Source: Sphaerolaimus hirsutus | Taxonomy: Eukaryota > Nematoda > Chromadorea > Monhysterida > Sphaerolaimidae | NCBI GenBank assembly: GCA_964036195.1 | Contig: OZ038460.1 | Location: 5,087,504-5,151,503, forward strand | DNA: 64,000 bases | Direction of reading: 5' to 3' | In this document: positions 1-13,200 of the stretch, one piece after another | Layout of the letters: each line of letters begins with the position of its first letter | Numbering within the stretch: the stretch's first letter is position 1 | Translations under genes and position numbers: made by a program | Notes under the pieces: generated by a model | The model's input: only the letters and a program-made list of their open reading frames with translations | The model's database searches: none | Told to the model about the DNA's origin: nothing

Positions 1-693
1 TTTCCGTTAAAAATAAAGTGATAGAGGAAAAATGAAGTGGCCAATCACAAATCACGGCACAATATTGTAAGAAATCATACCATTTTAGGTATTTGATTTT
101 CGCTTTCCGCATGAATAGAGGTGATAAAACGAATGCGTAATTTCCATTAATTCAGCATGGCGATTGTAAAAATCATGCCCATCATTTTACAGCTTTATTT
201 TGGGGCATGAAATTTGGCACATCAAAGTGCCGAGAAGTTTTAGTGCGATTGTAAAAAGTCAAACAGCCATTAAAATCATCATGGCTTTGAAGTGAAAATT
301 TCATTTTACCGGTGTTTACACTTAAAATTAGTAACTTAAACAGTTGACATGGGTGATTCTGATTAGGCCCAATTAATGTTTTTCTGGTATACTCGGAAGA
401 TATCACACTTACCGGGCATGGAAAACTATTTACCATTATCCATCAACCATTTACAACAGAAACTTAAAAAGATAATAAAAAAACTTCGAGCGCATTTGAG
501 TTTACCCGAATAAGTAGATTCTTGTCTCCGTCAACTACAGTTGACAGACATCTCATTCTGGTAAACTCAAATGCATTAGAAGCTGTGTTATGAGTTTCCG
601 AAGTTTCGTTGTAAACTACCGTTTTATACCTATAGATGTATAGGTAGGTTGTATAGGGGCATATAAATATTTACAAAATGACTGTTTTTATTA
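1..693. other. No gene seen; short palindrome at 480-620
   Basis: AT-rich sequence with no supported coding region. Positions about 480-620 form an imperfect inverted repeat (TTGAGTTTACC, GTCAACTACAGTTGAC, GGTAAACTCAA) related to the palindromic elements at 18499-18690 and 27676-27812. Confidence 0.5.
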
Positions 694-1315
694 TAAAGTC
701 GGCGGACATTTCACCCTACAAAATCGGAGAGTTAGAATTCGCTCGCGAATAGAGCGAACCCAAAACTTGGGTCCCACCCGGACGCTATGAATTGAAAAAG
801 AAAAAAATATTAAAAGCGAAATGGACGCTTCGCCGTGTCCGTGCGTGCACGCCGCCCATTTCGACGTTTCGTTTCAACGTTGTCCGTTGAAAGCGAAAAA
901 ATTTGACTGTTCAAATGACCCTTTTACCGTTTTTGTTAATTTTTCATTCGTTGGCTCCGTTCCAATGGAAGAGTCCCCATATGAGAACTTGGCAGCCAGC
1001 CAAAATTGCGAAATCCGCTATAAATGTGAATAAAAAGGATAACACTAACTAAATAACCATGTATATAAACAAAAATAGCGATTATAAAGGTGGAAATTGG
1101 CAAAGTGGAGCAACTTTTAACGATTATTAGCTAACTTTGACTTTTCACTCGCATTTGTGTAATGCGCAACTGGTAACTGGGATAAGGGCCAAGTTTTCAT
1201 ACGTGACCCGATCCATTCCAATCATTAAAATATTGCGTCACAATAATGACGACATGCACTCTCCACTGGAGAGACTGACGCAAATGTTTGTAGGGCGATA
1301 CGTCTGCCGACTTTA
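694..1315. mobile_element. R-family inverted-repeat element, copy 1
   Basis: 622 bp bounded by inverted ends TAAAGTCGGCGGAC and its partner GTCTGCCGACTTTA, extending to CCCTACAAA / TTTGTAGGG. A second copy, similar over its full length, is at 6464-7086. No transposase reading frame is present, so this is a non-autonomous element. The terminal TA may be a TA duplication. Confidence 0.75.
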
Positions 1316-3476
1316 CCTAGGTAGGTGCCACTTCCAATGTAAATGTGGTGGATCGTTTAATCATTTAAAAACAGTTTTATATGAGTAATATAACTCTAAT
1401 AAACAGTTGTTTGCCTAACTTGATTTTCGTGTTACCTAAACCTAACATCGACCAATCCATGCATGCACAACAAAGTTAAAAAAAATTATGATATATATAA
1501 AAAATATTCCATGTACATAAATACTATACGTCACTTCGAATAGCAGAATAGATCTTGAAGCGATTTTTTCTGCATCATAATAGTGAATTTTGCATTCCCA
1601 GATCACTCGTCTAATAAAATCCTCACAATGCATGAACTTCTAACTGAAAAATATACCATGACGTTACAAAAAATGTAAATATATCGGGGGAACATTTAAG
1701 CGACGCTTCCCGATGCGCATACAAAAGATCATAAATACAAAATAAAGAAATTGATGGTAATTCGCTCAAAATGTCGGCCATCAAAGTTGTCTAAATTCCT
1801 CAATGCACCAATGCACACATATTTATTTAGGTACAATTTACTATTTTCGGCAACTGGGGTATTTTAAAAACAAAATTACGATATGCCCTTGAAGTATTTT
1901 ACTTCCTGACTCGTTTATCCATTAAAAACGATCGCTGAAATGATCGAAATGCCCAGTCCCAGCATTTTTATGGTGCCCAACTTTACAAAAAGTTGGGTTG
2001 CAATTTCCAGTAAATGCATTTTTCTATTTTCGCCCACAATTTAGGCACTTGTCTTCCGAACTTTGTGTCAATTTTCCTAATTAGAAATGGGTGCAGTTCG
2101 AGTTTCAGTTGGCGAACGAATGAATAAAAATTAATATTTCACACTTTCCTTTTAAATATAAAGTACTTCCATCCACACACTCATCAGAAACAAAAAAATA
2201 TAAAATAAAAGTTCAACTTTACTTGGACGGAACCATTCGTTGCAGAAAAACACCAACACAATGAAAACTCGCCGTGTAAATACCCGCTAAACCTGTCACT
2301 TTGAGTCAACAGTCAAATAAAACATGAAAATACTGTCTTTTACATTCGAAATATTTACATGCCACAAAAACTTATCTGAGGAAGATCAGCCAGCATCATT
2401 AAACACCCATGAGAAATAAACCCGTAGGCCGTAAGGCAGCGGGCAGTTGACCATTTGTCAACTGACAAAAAAATTCCGTGAACTCAAGCTTTGTTAGGCA
2501 CTTTTGATGGGCAACCTTCTTTTGTGCACAAAATTAGGCGCCACTCGATGGAATTTGGTCTTACTGATTGATTGATTGAAGGAACTTGAATCGAGTAGCA
2601 TGTAATTTCCCATGTAATGAATGGGCGGCCCGGAAAAAAACGAGTCGGTAAAATATGATTTTGGCCTTTGGACTTGACATTTTCCCTCGGGCATTCCTTC
2701 CCATTGTGAATAGGTAATTACATATATTTTATTCAGGCACTAATTGCGGCGGACACATTATAATAACATGAAAAAATTGAATGGCAACATTCGCTTTTGT
2801 CTAAAAAACGTTGAAACGTGTTGACAAGGTGAACTCAATATTTAGTCGGAATAAATATATACATCACGCCCGAACGTGACACACATGACGGCTTTTTAGA
2901 AACGGGGCCACCGAAAAACACGCCATAAAACCCCCGTGCGGCATTTACAAAGCGGAGGATTCACAAAGAACCAAAGGCGTAATAACATGCGCATCGCAAT
3001 TACGCACTTTATAAATACTTTGCGCGTTTGTCGATAGAAAATACGTGGGTGCTCAAAATCAACTTCAATCTGTGGAATGTGAAGGCTGAAGCCATCAATC
3101 AGCCACCGGCCCCGCATTGTTTACCAAAACATCTCTTCGAATGCACCGAAGAACGTCCCGGTTCATTCGCTCATGCGGCACTCGTTGCCGCGCGACAAAG
3201 TCCGCGCCAAGGACACCGACCCGCCCGCCGCTCTAATGGCACTTGTATTGTATGCAAATATCCCGCGGCGTAAACATTAGATGGAGAGAGGACGCCACAA
3301 AAAAAAACTTGATCAAACTCGAATTATCAATGATGGGCTGTAAATTGGGCACCGCGGTAAAAAGCGTGCCGTCTCAGGGCCAGCGTGTGCGTGCGAAAAA
3401 CGTGCCCTAGATTGGGGGGTGGGAAATGGACCCGACCCGACTCGGAGAAAATGACCTGATTTGAAAAAATGACCTG
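1316..3476. other. Intergenic, no gene recognised
   Basis: Mostly AT-rich DNA without supported coding. A GC-rich stretch at about 3090-3270 with many CpG stands out and could be an exon or promoter of an unseen gene, but its frames match nothing known. Confidence 0.4.
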
Positions 3477-3651
3477 GTGCCACTCCCAGACCCTGTAAAA
3501 TGTCAAAGGTCATGCAGTGTCTAAAGTGATGGAAAATGCCCTGCAAAATGGCAACTCGGTTGAAAATTTTGCAGGGCATTTTCCATGACTTTTGACACTT
3601 TGCATGACACTTGAACTTTTACAGGGCTTTTCACAGGGTCTGGGAGTGCCC
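3477..3651. mobile_element. F-family palindromic element, copy 1
   Basis: Near-complete palindrome: CCACTCCCAGACCCTGTAAA at the left mirrors CAGGGTCTGGGAGTGCC at the right. The arms repeat variants of AAAATGTCAAATGTCATGC. Related copies lie at 4716-4904, 33331-33522, 41370-41552, 42471-43460 (interrupted) and 45065-45245. Confidence 0.8.
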
Positions 3652-4715
3652 TCAGAATACAAATTCACGAGTCCGGGTTTTTGCCAGTTGACTCGACCCG
3701 TATTGCATTGGCAAAGTGTGTTACTTCTTGTGGGAATAATCAAAATCGCTGTTGTTATTTTTTCGTATGAAAACCGGATTATTACTTTTCAGAATTGATC
3801 AAAATTTTGGTTGGGACCAATACACACTATTGAGTTGCCCGTTGGTCAACTGAAGCCGACAGTCCACTGAGTAATTGGTTTTAAGCACATTTCTAGTAAA
3901 TGGGAATGTAGGTAGCTATCTATACCATGCAGTGAGGCAAAATTTTTACCTTCGTATACTAAATGAAAAATACTAATGAAGATAAAACATTGTTTTCAGT
4001 TGACCGCTAAATACAGTTGACATAAATAGTTTGTGTAGTGCGCGCGCATGCTCGATTTGAGTACCCATTATCGAAATTCAGTCGTCGCAGGAATTTCTAC
4101 CCGCTACAACTTTCTGCCGGGTCGGGTTTCGAGGCCGTTCATTGATAGAACAGTGGCAAAAAGTCTTCCCATGACAATAATTATACAAGTGTGCGACCCT
4201 GGGCAAAATTATGGACTACCGTCGATACAAAGGACAATGGATTTTGATAATAAAAAGTGGCATCTGGGGAATTTTCGGTCCAACCGATATTTTTTTGTGA
4301 GTGTTGGTAAAGAGATTGCGCAAAAGTGTGACTAAATTTAGCCAATGCAAGTAATATGAAATGGAACAAATTCAGCGAATGAAGAGTTCAACGACTCAGT
4401 CTCCAAACTCCGAGTGTAAACTATTTCTACACTGACTTTATAAATACCTTAACCCACTAACAGTCATCACATTCCAAACCTACAACGGAAAAGTTCAAAA
4501 ATCAGAAATGAACCCAAAAATGTAGAAAACACCAAACATCCCACACAAACACAATAAACAGTAAACACCCACAATCGGATTTTTGACACATAGAATGTTA
4601 CAGCCTCAAATTGATGAAGTAATGCAATATTTTTCAATAGGTATTTGGATGTCTTTCTAATGAATCATCTGCTCACAAATTGCAGTGACATCAGTGGGAA
4701 ATGATCCACCCTTCT

Positions 4716-4904
4716 GGTGCCACTCTCAGACGCTGTAAAAAGCCCTGTAAAATGTCAAATGTAATGCAAAGCGTCAAAAGTCATGGAAACTGCCCTACAT
4801 AACGGCTACTCGGTTGCCATTTTGCATGGCAATTTCCATGACTTTTGACACTTTGCATGACATTCGACATTTTACAAGAGTTTTTACAGGGTCTGGGAGT
4901 GCCC
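4716..4904. mobile_element. F-family palindromic element, copy 2
   Basis: GGTGCCACTCTCAGACGCTG at the left and GGGTCTGGGAGTGCC at the right, with arms of GTCAAAAGTCATGG and its mirror. Fold-back structure, no coding. Confidence 0.8.
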
Positions 4905-6103
4905 CTAGATGCATTCTTAGAGACACATTCTTGGAAAGTTGCATTTCAGAAGGATACCCGAATACTGGTGCAGTAGTCTCCAGGATTTTTATTCTACTGG
5001 GGTTCATCTTCAAGCAATGGCAAATTACTCATCCAGAAACATACCTAGATATTTCCATGAAACAAACTTTTTTAATTGGGGGGTAATTCAAGGGGGGTTA
5101 CTTCGAGGTAATACGGTAAATGGATTCATAGCAAAAAATTAGCGAATTAGAAGGTAAAAATGACAAAAATCTGCAAAATTTGCCATTGAGTGAAAATTGC
5201 AGCAAATTGGCTCAAACTTTGCCCCAAATAGGCAGATAACTGAGCGCGTTTGGGAGGGGTTTCCAATCTGAGCATTCAAAAGGTTAAAAATTTGTAAAAC
5301 ATTAAGGATCAAACAAATTGAGATACCCCTGCTTTTTCATGATCATATTTACCAAAAAGTTAAAATCGAAGACCTTGGACAGTAAGGTCATGTTTTGATA
5401 ATTGTAGTTCATCGAAGAATTCATAAGTGGCATCAAATTCTTGATACCAAGGTCAATCTTCAACTTATCACGTCATCATTTTAATGTTTTACATTGTTGA
5501 TTTAAGAATAACTTTGGGCGGAATCACGTATCCATTTTCTAACTTTAAATCTCCTAAAATGACTATCACCAACAAAAAACACTAAATGCATGAAATGCTA
5601 CAAGAGTAAAATTTTCATTAAAACTGGTGTCAGTGTTTGGGTGAAAACCAGCAGACACGCGATTTTCGCACCATATAACAATGGAAAGTTTAACAAATGA
5701 AAAGTGGAGCACATGAAGAATTTTGTAGAATATATATATTTTGTTATATCGCATTTATTTACGATACCTTGGTAGAGAATAGCCGTGTAAAGGTAAATTG
5801 CAACCTATGCAGCACATGTGTATATTTTGCTTTTCGACGTTTTGACCAAAAACTCGTTTTCACGGTTATAAATAAAACAGAGCTGGTGGTTTTGTTCCCA
5901 TATGGATGCAGTTTTAGAGTTATAGCGGCACGGCGACAACACGCAGAGTTTACAAGAAAATATTGTAATTAATCATCAACTGACCAATATTTGGGGTGTG
6001 CGGGCCACACAACACGCAACAACGCTGTGCACACAACACTGCTTCACGACAGGTAAACTAAGAATTTAATGAACTCACGAATAAGCTTTGAACGGGAGTA
6101 TCC
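4905..6103. other. Intergenic, no gene recognised
   Basis: AT-rich. A fragment near 5080-5122 with GGGGGGTAATTCAAGG and terminal AATACGGTA looks like the right end of an I-family (CCGTAT...ATACGG) element. No coding support. Confidence 0.4.
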
Positions 6104-7265
6104 CATTAGGACAAAAGTGCATTCGTACAACAGTAGCTATTGTACAACAAAAGTACTCATTAATACACAACGTGCTTTAATACAACACTCATCCCGATTG
6201 TACAACACCTGTCGCATTCATACAACACGTGTTGCATTCGTACAACAAATGTCACTTTTGTACAACATAATTTATGTTACACGTAACAGATATGGCTTAA
6301 CCGATTAGGGCAAATGAAGTTTTTCTGAGTGAAAGTGCTAGATTTCCATCCTAATCGCATCACCAATAGCAGCAGACAGATCGTGCAGCTCATTAGGTGC
6401 TGGTAGATTTATCTGGTACATGCCCTAATCCATTAAGCCATATCTATTACCCATTATATCTATTAAAGTCGGCGGACATTTCACCCTACAAAATCGGAGA
6501 GTTAGAATTCGCTCGTGAATAGAGATAACAACGAAACTTGTGTCCCACGCGGACGCTAGAAATTGAAAAAGAAAATCATATTAAAAGAAAAATGGACGTT
6601 TCGCTGCGTCCGTGCGTGCCACGCCCTAGTTATCTACATTTTCAACGTTGCTCGTAAAGAATTGGACCGTTCAAACTACCGTTTTACCGTTCAAACTACC
6701 GTTTTGGTTTTTATTTTTTTTTCATTTGTTGGCTCTGTTCCAACAGAAGAGAACTTGGCAGCCGGCCAAAATTTCGAAATCCGCTATTAATATGAATAAA
6801 ATAGGCTCACAATAGCCACATAACCATGTATATAAACAAAAATAGCGATTATGAAGGTGGAAATTGGCAAAGCGAAGCAAAGTTTAATGATTTTTAGCTA
6901 ACTTTCAGGTTTCACTCTCATTTGTATAATACGCAACTGGTAACTGGGATAAGGGCCAAGTTTTCATACGTGACCCGATCTATTCCAATCGTTAAAATAT
7001 TGCGTCACAATACCTAATGCCGTCATGCACTCTCCACTGGAGAGATTGACGCAAATGTTTGTAGGGCGATACGTCTGCTGACTTTACCTGTAACATAAAT
7101 CATGTTTTACAAAAGCGACATTTGTTGTAAGAATGCAACACGTGTTGTATGAATGCAACAGGTGTTGTACAATCGGGATGAGTGTTGTACGAAAGAACGT
7201 TTTGTACTAATGAGCACTTTTGTTGTACAATAGCTACTGTTGTACGACTGCACTTTGTCCTAATG
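6104..7265. mobile_element. Fold-back element M with nested R element (6464-7086)
   Basis: Long inverted arms: 6104-6283 begins CATTAGGACAAAAGTGCATT and is mirrored at about 7086-7265, ending TTTGTCCTAATG. Each arm carries about eight copies of a TACAAC motif (GTACAAC, ATACAAC) at irregular spacing. The centre has a second palindrome (AGATATGGCTTAA / TTAAGCCATATCT), then a 623-bp R element inserted at 6464-7086. Confidence 0.8.
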
Positions 7266-8172
7266 ACTAATGTTAGGCAGTGTTTATCTTTAAATGTGTT
7301 TTATCAGAATTGGGTTCCGATGGGAAACCTTTGCTCCTACCTTCACGAAATGCAGTGATTTCGCAAACTCACGCATACCCTAAATCCTCGAAAAAAACTC
7401 CCCAAACTGAACAACTCCCACTGTTGGCCGGGTGACGGAAAAATACCCCGCCCCCCTTGAACCCCCCCCCCCCCCTCCTCAAAAACTTTGATGAATTTCA
7501 GACATATTTAGACTACAGCAAATCCTCGAATAAGACCCGAGGGGCATTATTTTATCGTCAAAGACTTATTGATGTGATAGGAATTTGAACAATCGCAGCT
7601 GCATTGGACAAGACCCAAATTCTACAGGAACACGACTTAACGATAGGTGATGTGCCCTCCTGTGATAAAATGTGAGAAATTACCCACATGTGCCTAAAAT
7701 ACACTACAATCTTAATGCGATCAAATGACCAAACATAAATAACGGGTGCACAAAACACGTGAAAAGATATGTACATTAAATAAAATGGATTAAACTCGAC
7801 CGCCGGAACAGCGACGTTTCCTGTGTTGAACCATTTCATAAAAAAACACATGTGCGCTGATGTATGTATTTAGGTACATAAAGAAGGAAAATGTCATCAA
7901 AAACGCTGGAAAATAACGAAGCGGTGATTTCAGGTAATAAATTGGGACGCGGTGACGAAAGGAAACAAAGTAAAGGGAAGCGATCACCTTGGTTCGTTGT
8001 AATGCGCCCGCGAACCAATTTATTTCACCTGAGAAAAACAAAAACACCAAAGCTAGCGATGGAATGGCGCTGGCGCCATTCTGCGGCGCCACACCATTAC
8101 GCAATTGGCGCCATGGGTCGGGGATTTTTCTACAAACACTGGAGTTACAGCATAAATTTTTAAAGCGCCAGC
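7266..8172. other. Intergenic, no gene recognised
   Basis: Contains a C-tract region near 7440-7480 that looks like a remnant of an I-family element, and a GGCGCC-rich patch at 8045-8115. No coding support. Confidence 0.4.
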
Positions 8173-9403
8173 TAGGGTTGGAAAAAAGCAATTTTTTTAA
8201 ATGCCTTGATAAAAAAATCAATTAAAAAAAATTGATTTTTTAAAATTCAAATCAGATTTTTTTTAATCGCCCAAAATGGGGGTATAGAGAAAAATATGCG
8301 TATGTTAAGTGTGACACTGTTATTGTTATGTCTATTGTGGTCATATTATGACTGTGGAGTCATGGGATAGCATTATAAGCAGTGATTTCTTTCAAAATAT
8401 CCATTTTACGTCGACTTATTACGTATATTGCCTTTTGTTGAACGTTCGTGACTTCAAGTGAAGTTCAGCATGGAATAGTCTTAAATAAGGTTGTAAGAGA
8501 AGGCTAATACATTGACAGTGATGCTACACACTGTAGAAGTAAACTCGACGGACATTATGGAAGTCAATGCTCTACGGGATTTTCGTACAACTGCGTATAT
8601 TCGTAGTTGGCACTCATCCAAGTTACCGTTTGAGAGAATGTTACCCAGTATGAAAGATGCAGGATTTCCGTCTGCGTCAACAAAAATGGCTGCGGAATGC
8701 GATTAAGCGAACGCAATTGGTCGCTTATGGCGGCGCACACAAGAGTTGACACACATGTTGATTTAATTGGATACCGCGATCATTTTCGTTGACGAGAGCG
8801 GAAATCTAGCGTCTTTTACCTCATTCGTATTCAACGCAAAGGTAACTTGGACGCACTGGGAAGTTCATACGTTCTTTTTTGAAGGAATTCGTCGAGACTG
8901 CGACGATAAGATCCGACCTAAGACCTTACAATCTGACTTTCTATAACGATTTGTCTATCAAACTCATCTCGTTCTCGCATAAAAAGTTGAATTGAATCAA
9001 AAGTATCGTGAACCGAATGGAATCCGTCCATTCAAGTTTGAATTAAAAAAGATACGTCATTGGTAACCAAGGGCCGAATACCTGATTCGTTTCATGTCTG
9101 CCGAGTTTACATGGAAGAACATTGGCTAAATATTATATTCTACACTAGCATATCACGGCTTATTATTACACTGTAGCATGAATAAATGCAATCTTTTACA
9201 CTAAAAAACCCCCAAACCCCATGAAAACACCACCAATGGTAATGTGTATTGGAAATTGCGCGCTTGCGCACAAAAAAATTGCAAAATACCTAGTGCAAGT
9301 CCACCAGAAATTTTTCATTTTGATTAAAAAAAATTGAAATCAGTTTCCACCCTGTGATTTTTGAAGAAAAAAATCAGTATAAAAAAATCAATTGCCAACC
9401 CTA
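8173..9403. mobile_element. hAT-like non-autonomous element, family A (longest copy)
   Basis: 1231 bp with ends TAGGGTTGG ... CCAACCCTA and an exact 8-bp duplication GCGCCAGC at 8165-8172 and 9404-9411, the hAT hallmark. Arms are A/T runs of the AAAAAATCAATTTTTT type. The centre has TGGAGTCATGGGATAGCAT, shared with other copies, and GCGCGCTTGCGCAC at 9258. No transposase frame. Confidence 0.9.
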
Positions 9404-9411
9404 GCGCCAGC

Positions 9412-10211
9412 CATCTATATTCATGGCCAGAATTTTGAAAGAGGAATTCATGGATACTCTGAATGACCCTGTGCCCGTAAACATGCAAGCCCGCTGGACA
9501 TGTAGACATTGGAGACCCCTGCAACGGGGCTACATGTCGTGCGGGTTTAGCGAGCATGTCTAGGGAGCCAACGTCACTCTGACCACCCGGTATCCTGAGT
9601 ATTTAACCTGAATTACGTTTTCCAAAAATACAAGTATTTTAGGAACTCTGTGTATGACCCCAGATGCGACATTCCCAATAGCGCCGATAAATTTAGCGCC
9701 ACCTTTTGGCGCTTTTCCATCATCACAAAGAACTAGCGGCACACGGGTGCCGGCAGTATCAAAATATCGCACTTTTTGCCGCGGGGCGTAAATCATCCGC
9801 GGTAATATTATCAAATGGGCCACACGGGTACTACGAAAAGACGCATTACACACTAGGCGAAAGTGACACTTTGCGCGCTTGCATTGTTGAAAAAAACTAC
9901 GTCCGACCAACGCCCCATTTAACAGGGTGCATGATTACCGCGGCAAGTTAGCCGTTTATTTTTAATCCAGAAATTGGAGTAATTTAATTAATGCTGACGG
10001 TAAATTATTTGGACAGAATCAGTACACATATTTAGATCTAAGTACAAAATCGATTGCTTCGAATGCAAACGTATTTACTCAAGTAAATAAATTACGATGC
10101 GATGCGATATGACAATAAATAAAGCATTGGAAATCTCATGTCGGGCCAAATTCAAATAAAAAATACATAGGAATGCTGCGAAATGAAAAAATCAGATCGG
10201 GCATTTTTTTA
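9412..10211. other. Intergenic, 3' side of the cuticlin gene
   Basis: Holds a short inverted repeat with GTAAACATGC / GCGGGTTTAGCGAGCATG (about 9470-9560, related to one near 38795-39185 and 56370-56740), a GGCGCC patch near 9680-9715 and the likely cuticlin polyadenylation signal. Confidence 0.4.
9955..9960 (-). terminator. Possible polyadenylation signal of the cuticlin gene
   Basis: AATAAA on the minus strand about 250 nt after the cuticlin stop codon. Position is reasonable for a 3'UTR; no further downstream element was identified. Confidence 0.35.
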
Positions 10212-13200
10212 TCACAAATCAACCCTCATCACAATTCTTCTAAACAGTGCAAATGCGGCCACAATGGCGCACACTGTACCGATAGCAGCAAACAACATTG
10301 CAGAGAAAAGACCCGCAAAAGTGAGACACACTGTATCGCCACCACCAAGAGAGTTGTCAGCCAGTAATATGTCATCATCCGGTTTCAGGGGGTCCCCATC
10401 GGAAACGCGATCATTTTGCGGTAAAATGTCCAGTGCGCTCATGCGATAGGCAACGTCGAGTACATTTTCGTCGATTTTGAAGGCTTCCGTAAAATGGCGC
10501 CATTGGTGACTGGGCATGGCCGCCTGGCGCTTGCCACGGAGAATTGGGTCGATGCACGTGGGTCTGGAGCATTCCTGCGAAAAGTTGCGCATTATGTCAC
10601 TTGATTGTCACATGACGCATGGAAATAAGGAACTTTTTTGGGCGGGGGTGAGTACGTAGTGTTTTTCTTTGGTAGCCCAATTCATTTTGACGAGTAGCCA
10701 GAGAAAATTCGCCACTTATATTCCATTTCGATGGATCATGATCCAATTTGCACGTTGCATCGTAAAAAAACGTAAGAATAGAAAAATAGCTGGAGCTAAT
10801 TGTACATCCATTGATTGTCGCTTATTCACCGAGAGTCATTAGCACACATATTAACAAATTTTGATTACAACCACTAATTGTGTGCCACCAAACCCAGCAC
10901 ATTTCTGTGTGCTTGTTCAGCAACTTACTAAAATCAAAACTAAAACTTAATACACTCTTATTAACTAAAAGACACCCCACAGGGGTCTCCTAGGGGGGGG
11001 CTGGGGGGGGGGGGGGGGCTGCCCCCCCCCAAATCGGCCAGCTATCTATCTATCCCGGAGGCCGCTCAGCTATGAGGCAAAATTTTTGGCTACTACCCCA
11101 AAAGACCCCCCCCCCCAAATCGCTCAGCTATCTATCTATCTGGAGTGGTTTTTGAGAAATTTTGCCCCAATTTTCGCTCAAAATCACTAATGTTCGCACC
11201 TTCTTATAGTTTTTCACCTTCAAAATCGTGCTTTCCGGTGATATACATGGTTATATACATATTTTTAGCCATTTTGCACCTACTTTTGGCTACTTTTAAC
11301 TGATTATTAGCGATTTTTTCCCATTTCTGCCTTCTTAACCTTGAAAAAGCCTATATATTGTGCCCCCGCCAGCCCCCCCCCAGAAAAATTTTCCAGCTAT
11401 CTATCCCTCCGGAGGAGCGATTTGCTATCTATCCAGCCCCCGCGAGGGCCAAAATCCTGGAGACCCCTGACACCCCACCTCAAATTTCTTATCTATCAAC
11501 ATTCAAACAAAAAAACAAACAAAAAACACACCAATCCGGGCTCTTTAACCTCCACAGTAATCTGGCACTGAAAAAACAGCAGGGGTCTATCAGCGTATTT
11601 GAAAACGTGAGTTTCCTGCATGGCCATCAAATCGGTGGGATACTGTAGATTGGAAATCAAATGTCGATCCAGGGCGCAGCCATTTGGGTCGATCAAGTCG
11701 AGTCGATCACCGGCGCCGTCGTCGACAAAACACGAGTGCACGCGCATGCAGAATGTTTCCACTGTGGTCGACTCGCACGTCCATTTGTGGTAGACCTGCG
11801 TGGGGGGTGGGGTTTGTTGGTAGCGCTTACTTACCGTATATCCTCGAATAAGACCCCAGGGGAGTGATGATTGCGTCAGAAGATTTGGAGGGGGGTTATT
11901 CAAGAGGGGGTAATTTTTCCTCAGAACTTCAACTTTATTCATTGTATGGGTGCATTCCGTAAACTAATGCAATCTACGTAGGTTTTTTACAGTTCAACAA
12001 GGACAAAAACAAGGTATCCATGCTAAAATTCGTGTTCATCAGCCTCCGAACCATTCAAATACACAGTATGGATACACAGTTCAAATACGCAGAGGTGGAA
12101 GTTATTTAAGAGGGGGGAGTTATTCAGGGGGAGTGTTATCCAAGGGGGTCTTATTCAAGAATATACGGTAGTTATAGTTTGAGAAAAACACAAATTAATG
12201 TCCATAAAACATCGCCAATGCCCTTGCTAGGGCCCGAACCGACACCGACAGTGCCAGCGAAACCTAAAATTTCGTGGCACCCAGACGGGTCTGGGACAGG
12301 CGCCAAAAAGTCTAGCGCTGGCGCAGTATCGTTTTGCCATATCACGGTTCAATGATTCAATATAAATAGGAGCTGTGATTAGCGCCACTTCATCACTAAT
12401 CAGTAAATGGCGACACTGGCGCTGACACATTTTTCTCTCTGTGGTGCCATTGGCGCCATATTTATTTCAAAGGCGCCCACTTCTCTTGAGCGACGCCTTT
12501 CCAAAATGGCGCCACCGATAGTTTTTCATGGCGCGAATTATTTATCTATAGCGCCGTCGGGATAGGGATACACCATTGAAAGAAGTGGTAAAAATACCAG
12601 TTCAAAAACGCGGTACCTTCTGTCCAAGCACAGCAAAATGTACAGGCATTCCCAGTTGGTCCACAATCTCATATCTGCACACTGGCATGGGCACCCCCTC
12701 AGTTTGGAAACTCGTGGTGAGCATGCTGAGAATGGGAGGGGCGCCGATTAAAATGCGGGAAAATTTTATTTAAAAAAATATATTGGCACACTAGTTGACA
12801 AGTTGCGTACTGAAAATTGAGAATTTGGTGCTGGCGCCAAAGCATATATAGTGCCACAGCAAAATGGCACAAGACAGCAAAAGTGCCATGGCACTTTCTG
12901 CATGCGTTGGCGCCAGCACCAAATTCTAAATTCTTAGTACGCAATGTTTCAATTACTGGACTAGGGTTGGAAAAAACCGTACCAGGTGCTGCGATTTTTT
13001 AAAGCGGGTTTTTAATCGCTTTAAAAAATCGCTTGCCAACCCTAGTGCGGACTAGACTACCATTTTCTATCTAATTTCACACACCTGACTTCCACCTCCT
13101 TTTCCACAGTCTTCGAGGCTTCCATGTAAAAACACTGGAGGGTGTACGCCCGATCCACTTTGGTTATGAAACTGGGATGGAAACTGACAATCACCTGCGC

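Noticed and set aside
3028..3273. GC-rich plus-strand frame of 81 codons
   Set aside because: Higher GC suggests something functional, but no splice context or known similarity supports a gene.
10183..10449. Plus-strand frames opposite cuticlin exon 6
   Set aside because: The minus strand encodes the conserved cuticlin C terminus with furin site and membrane span.
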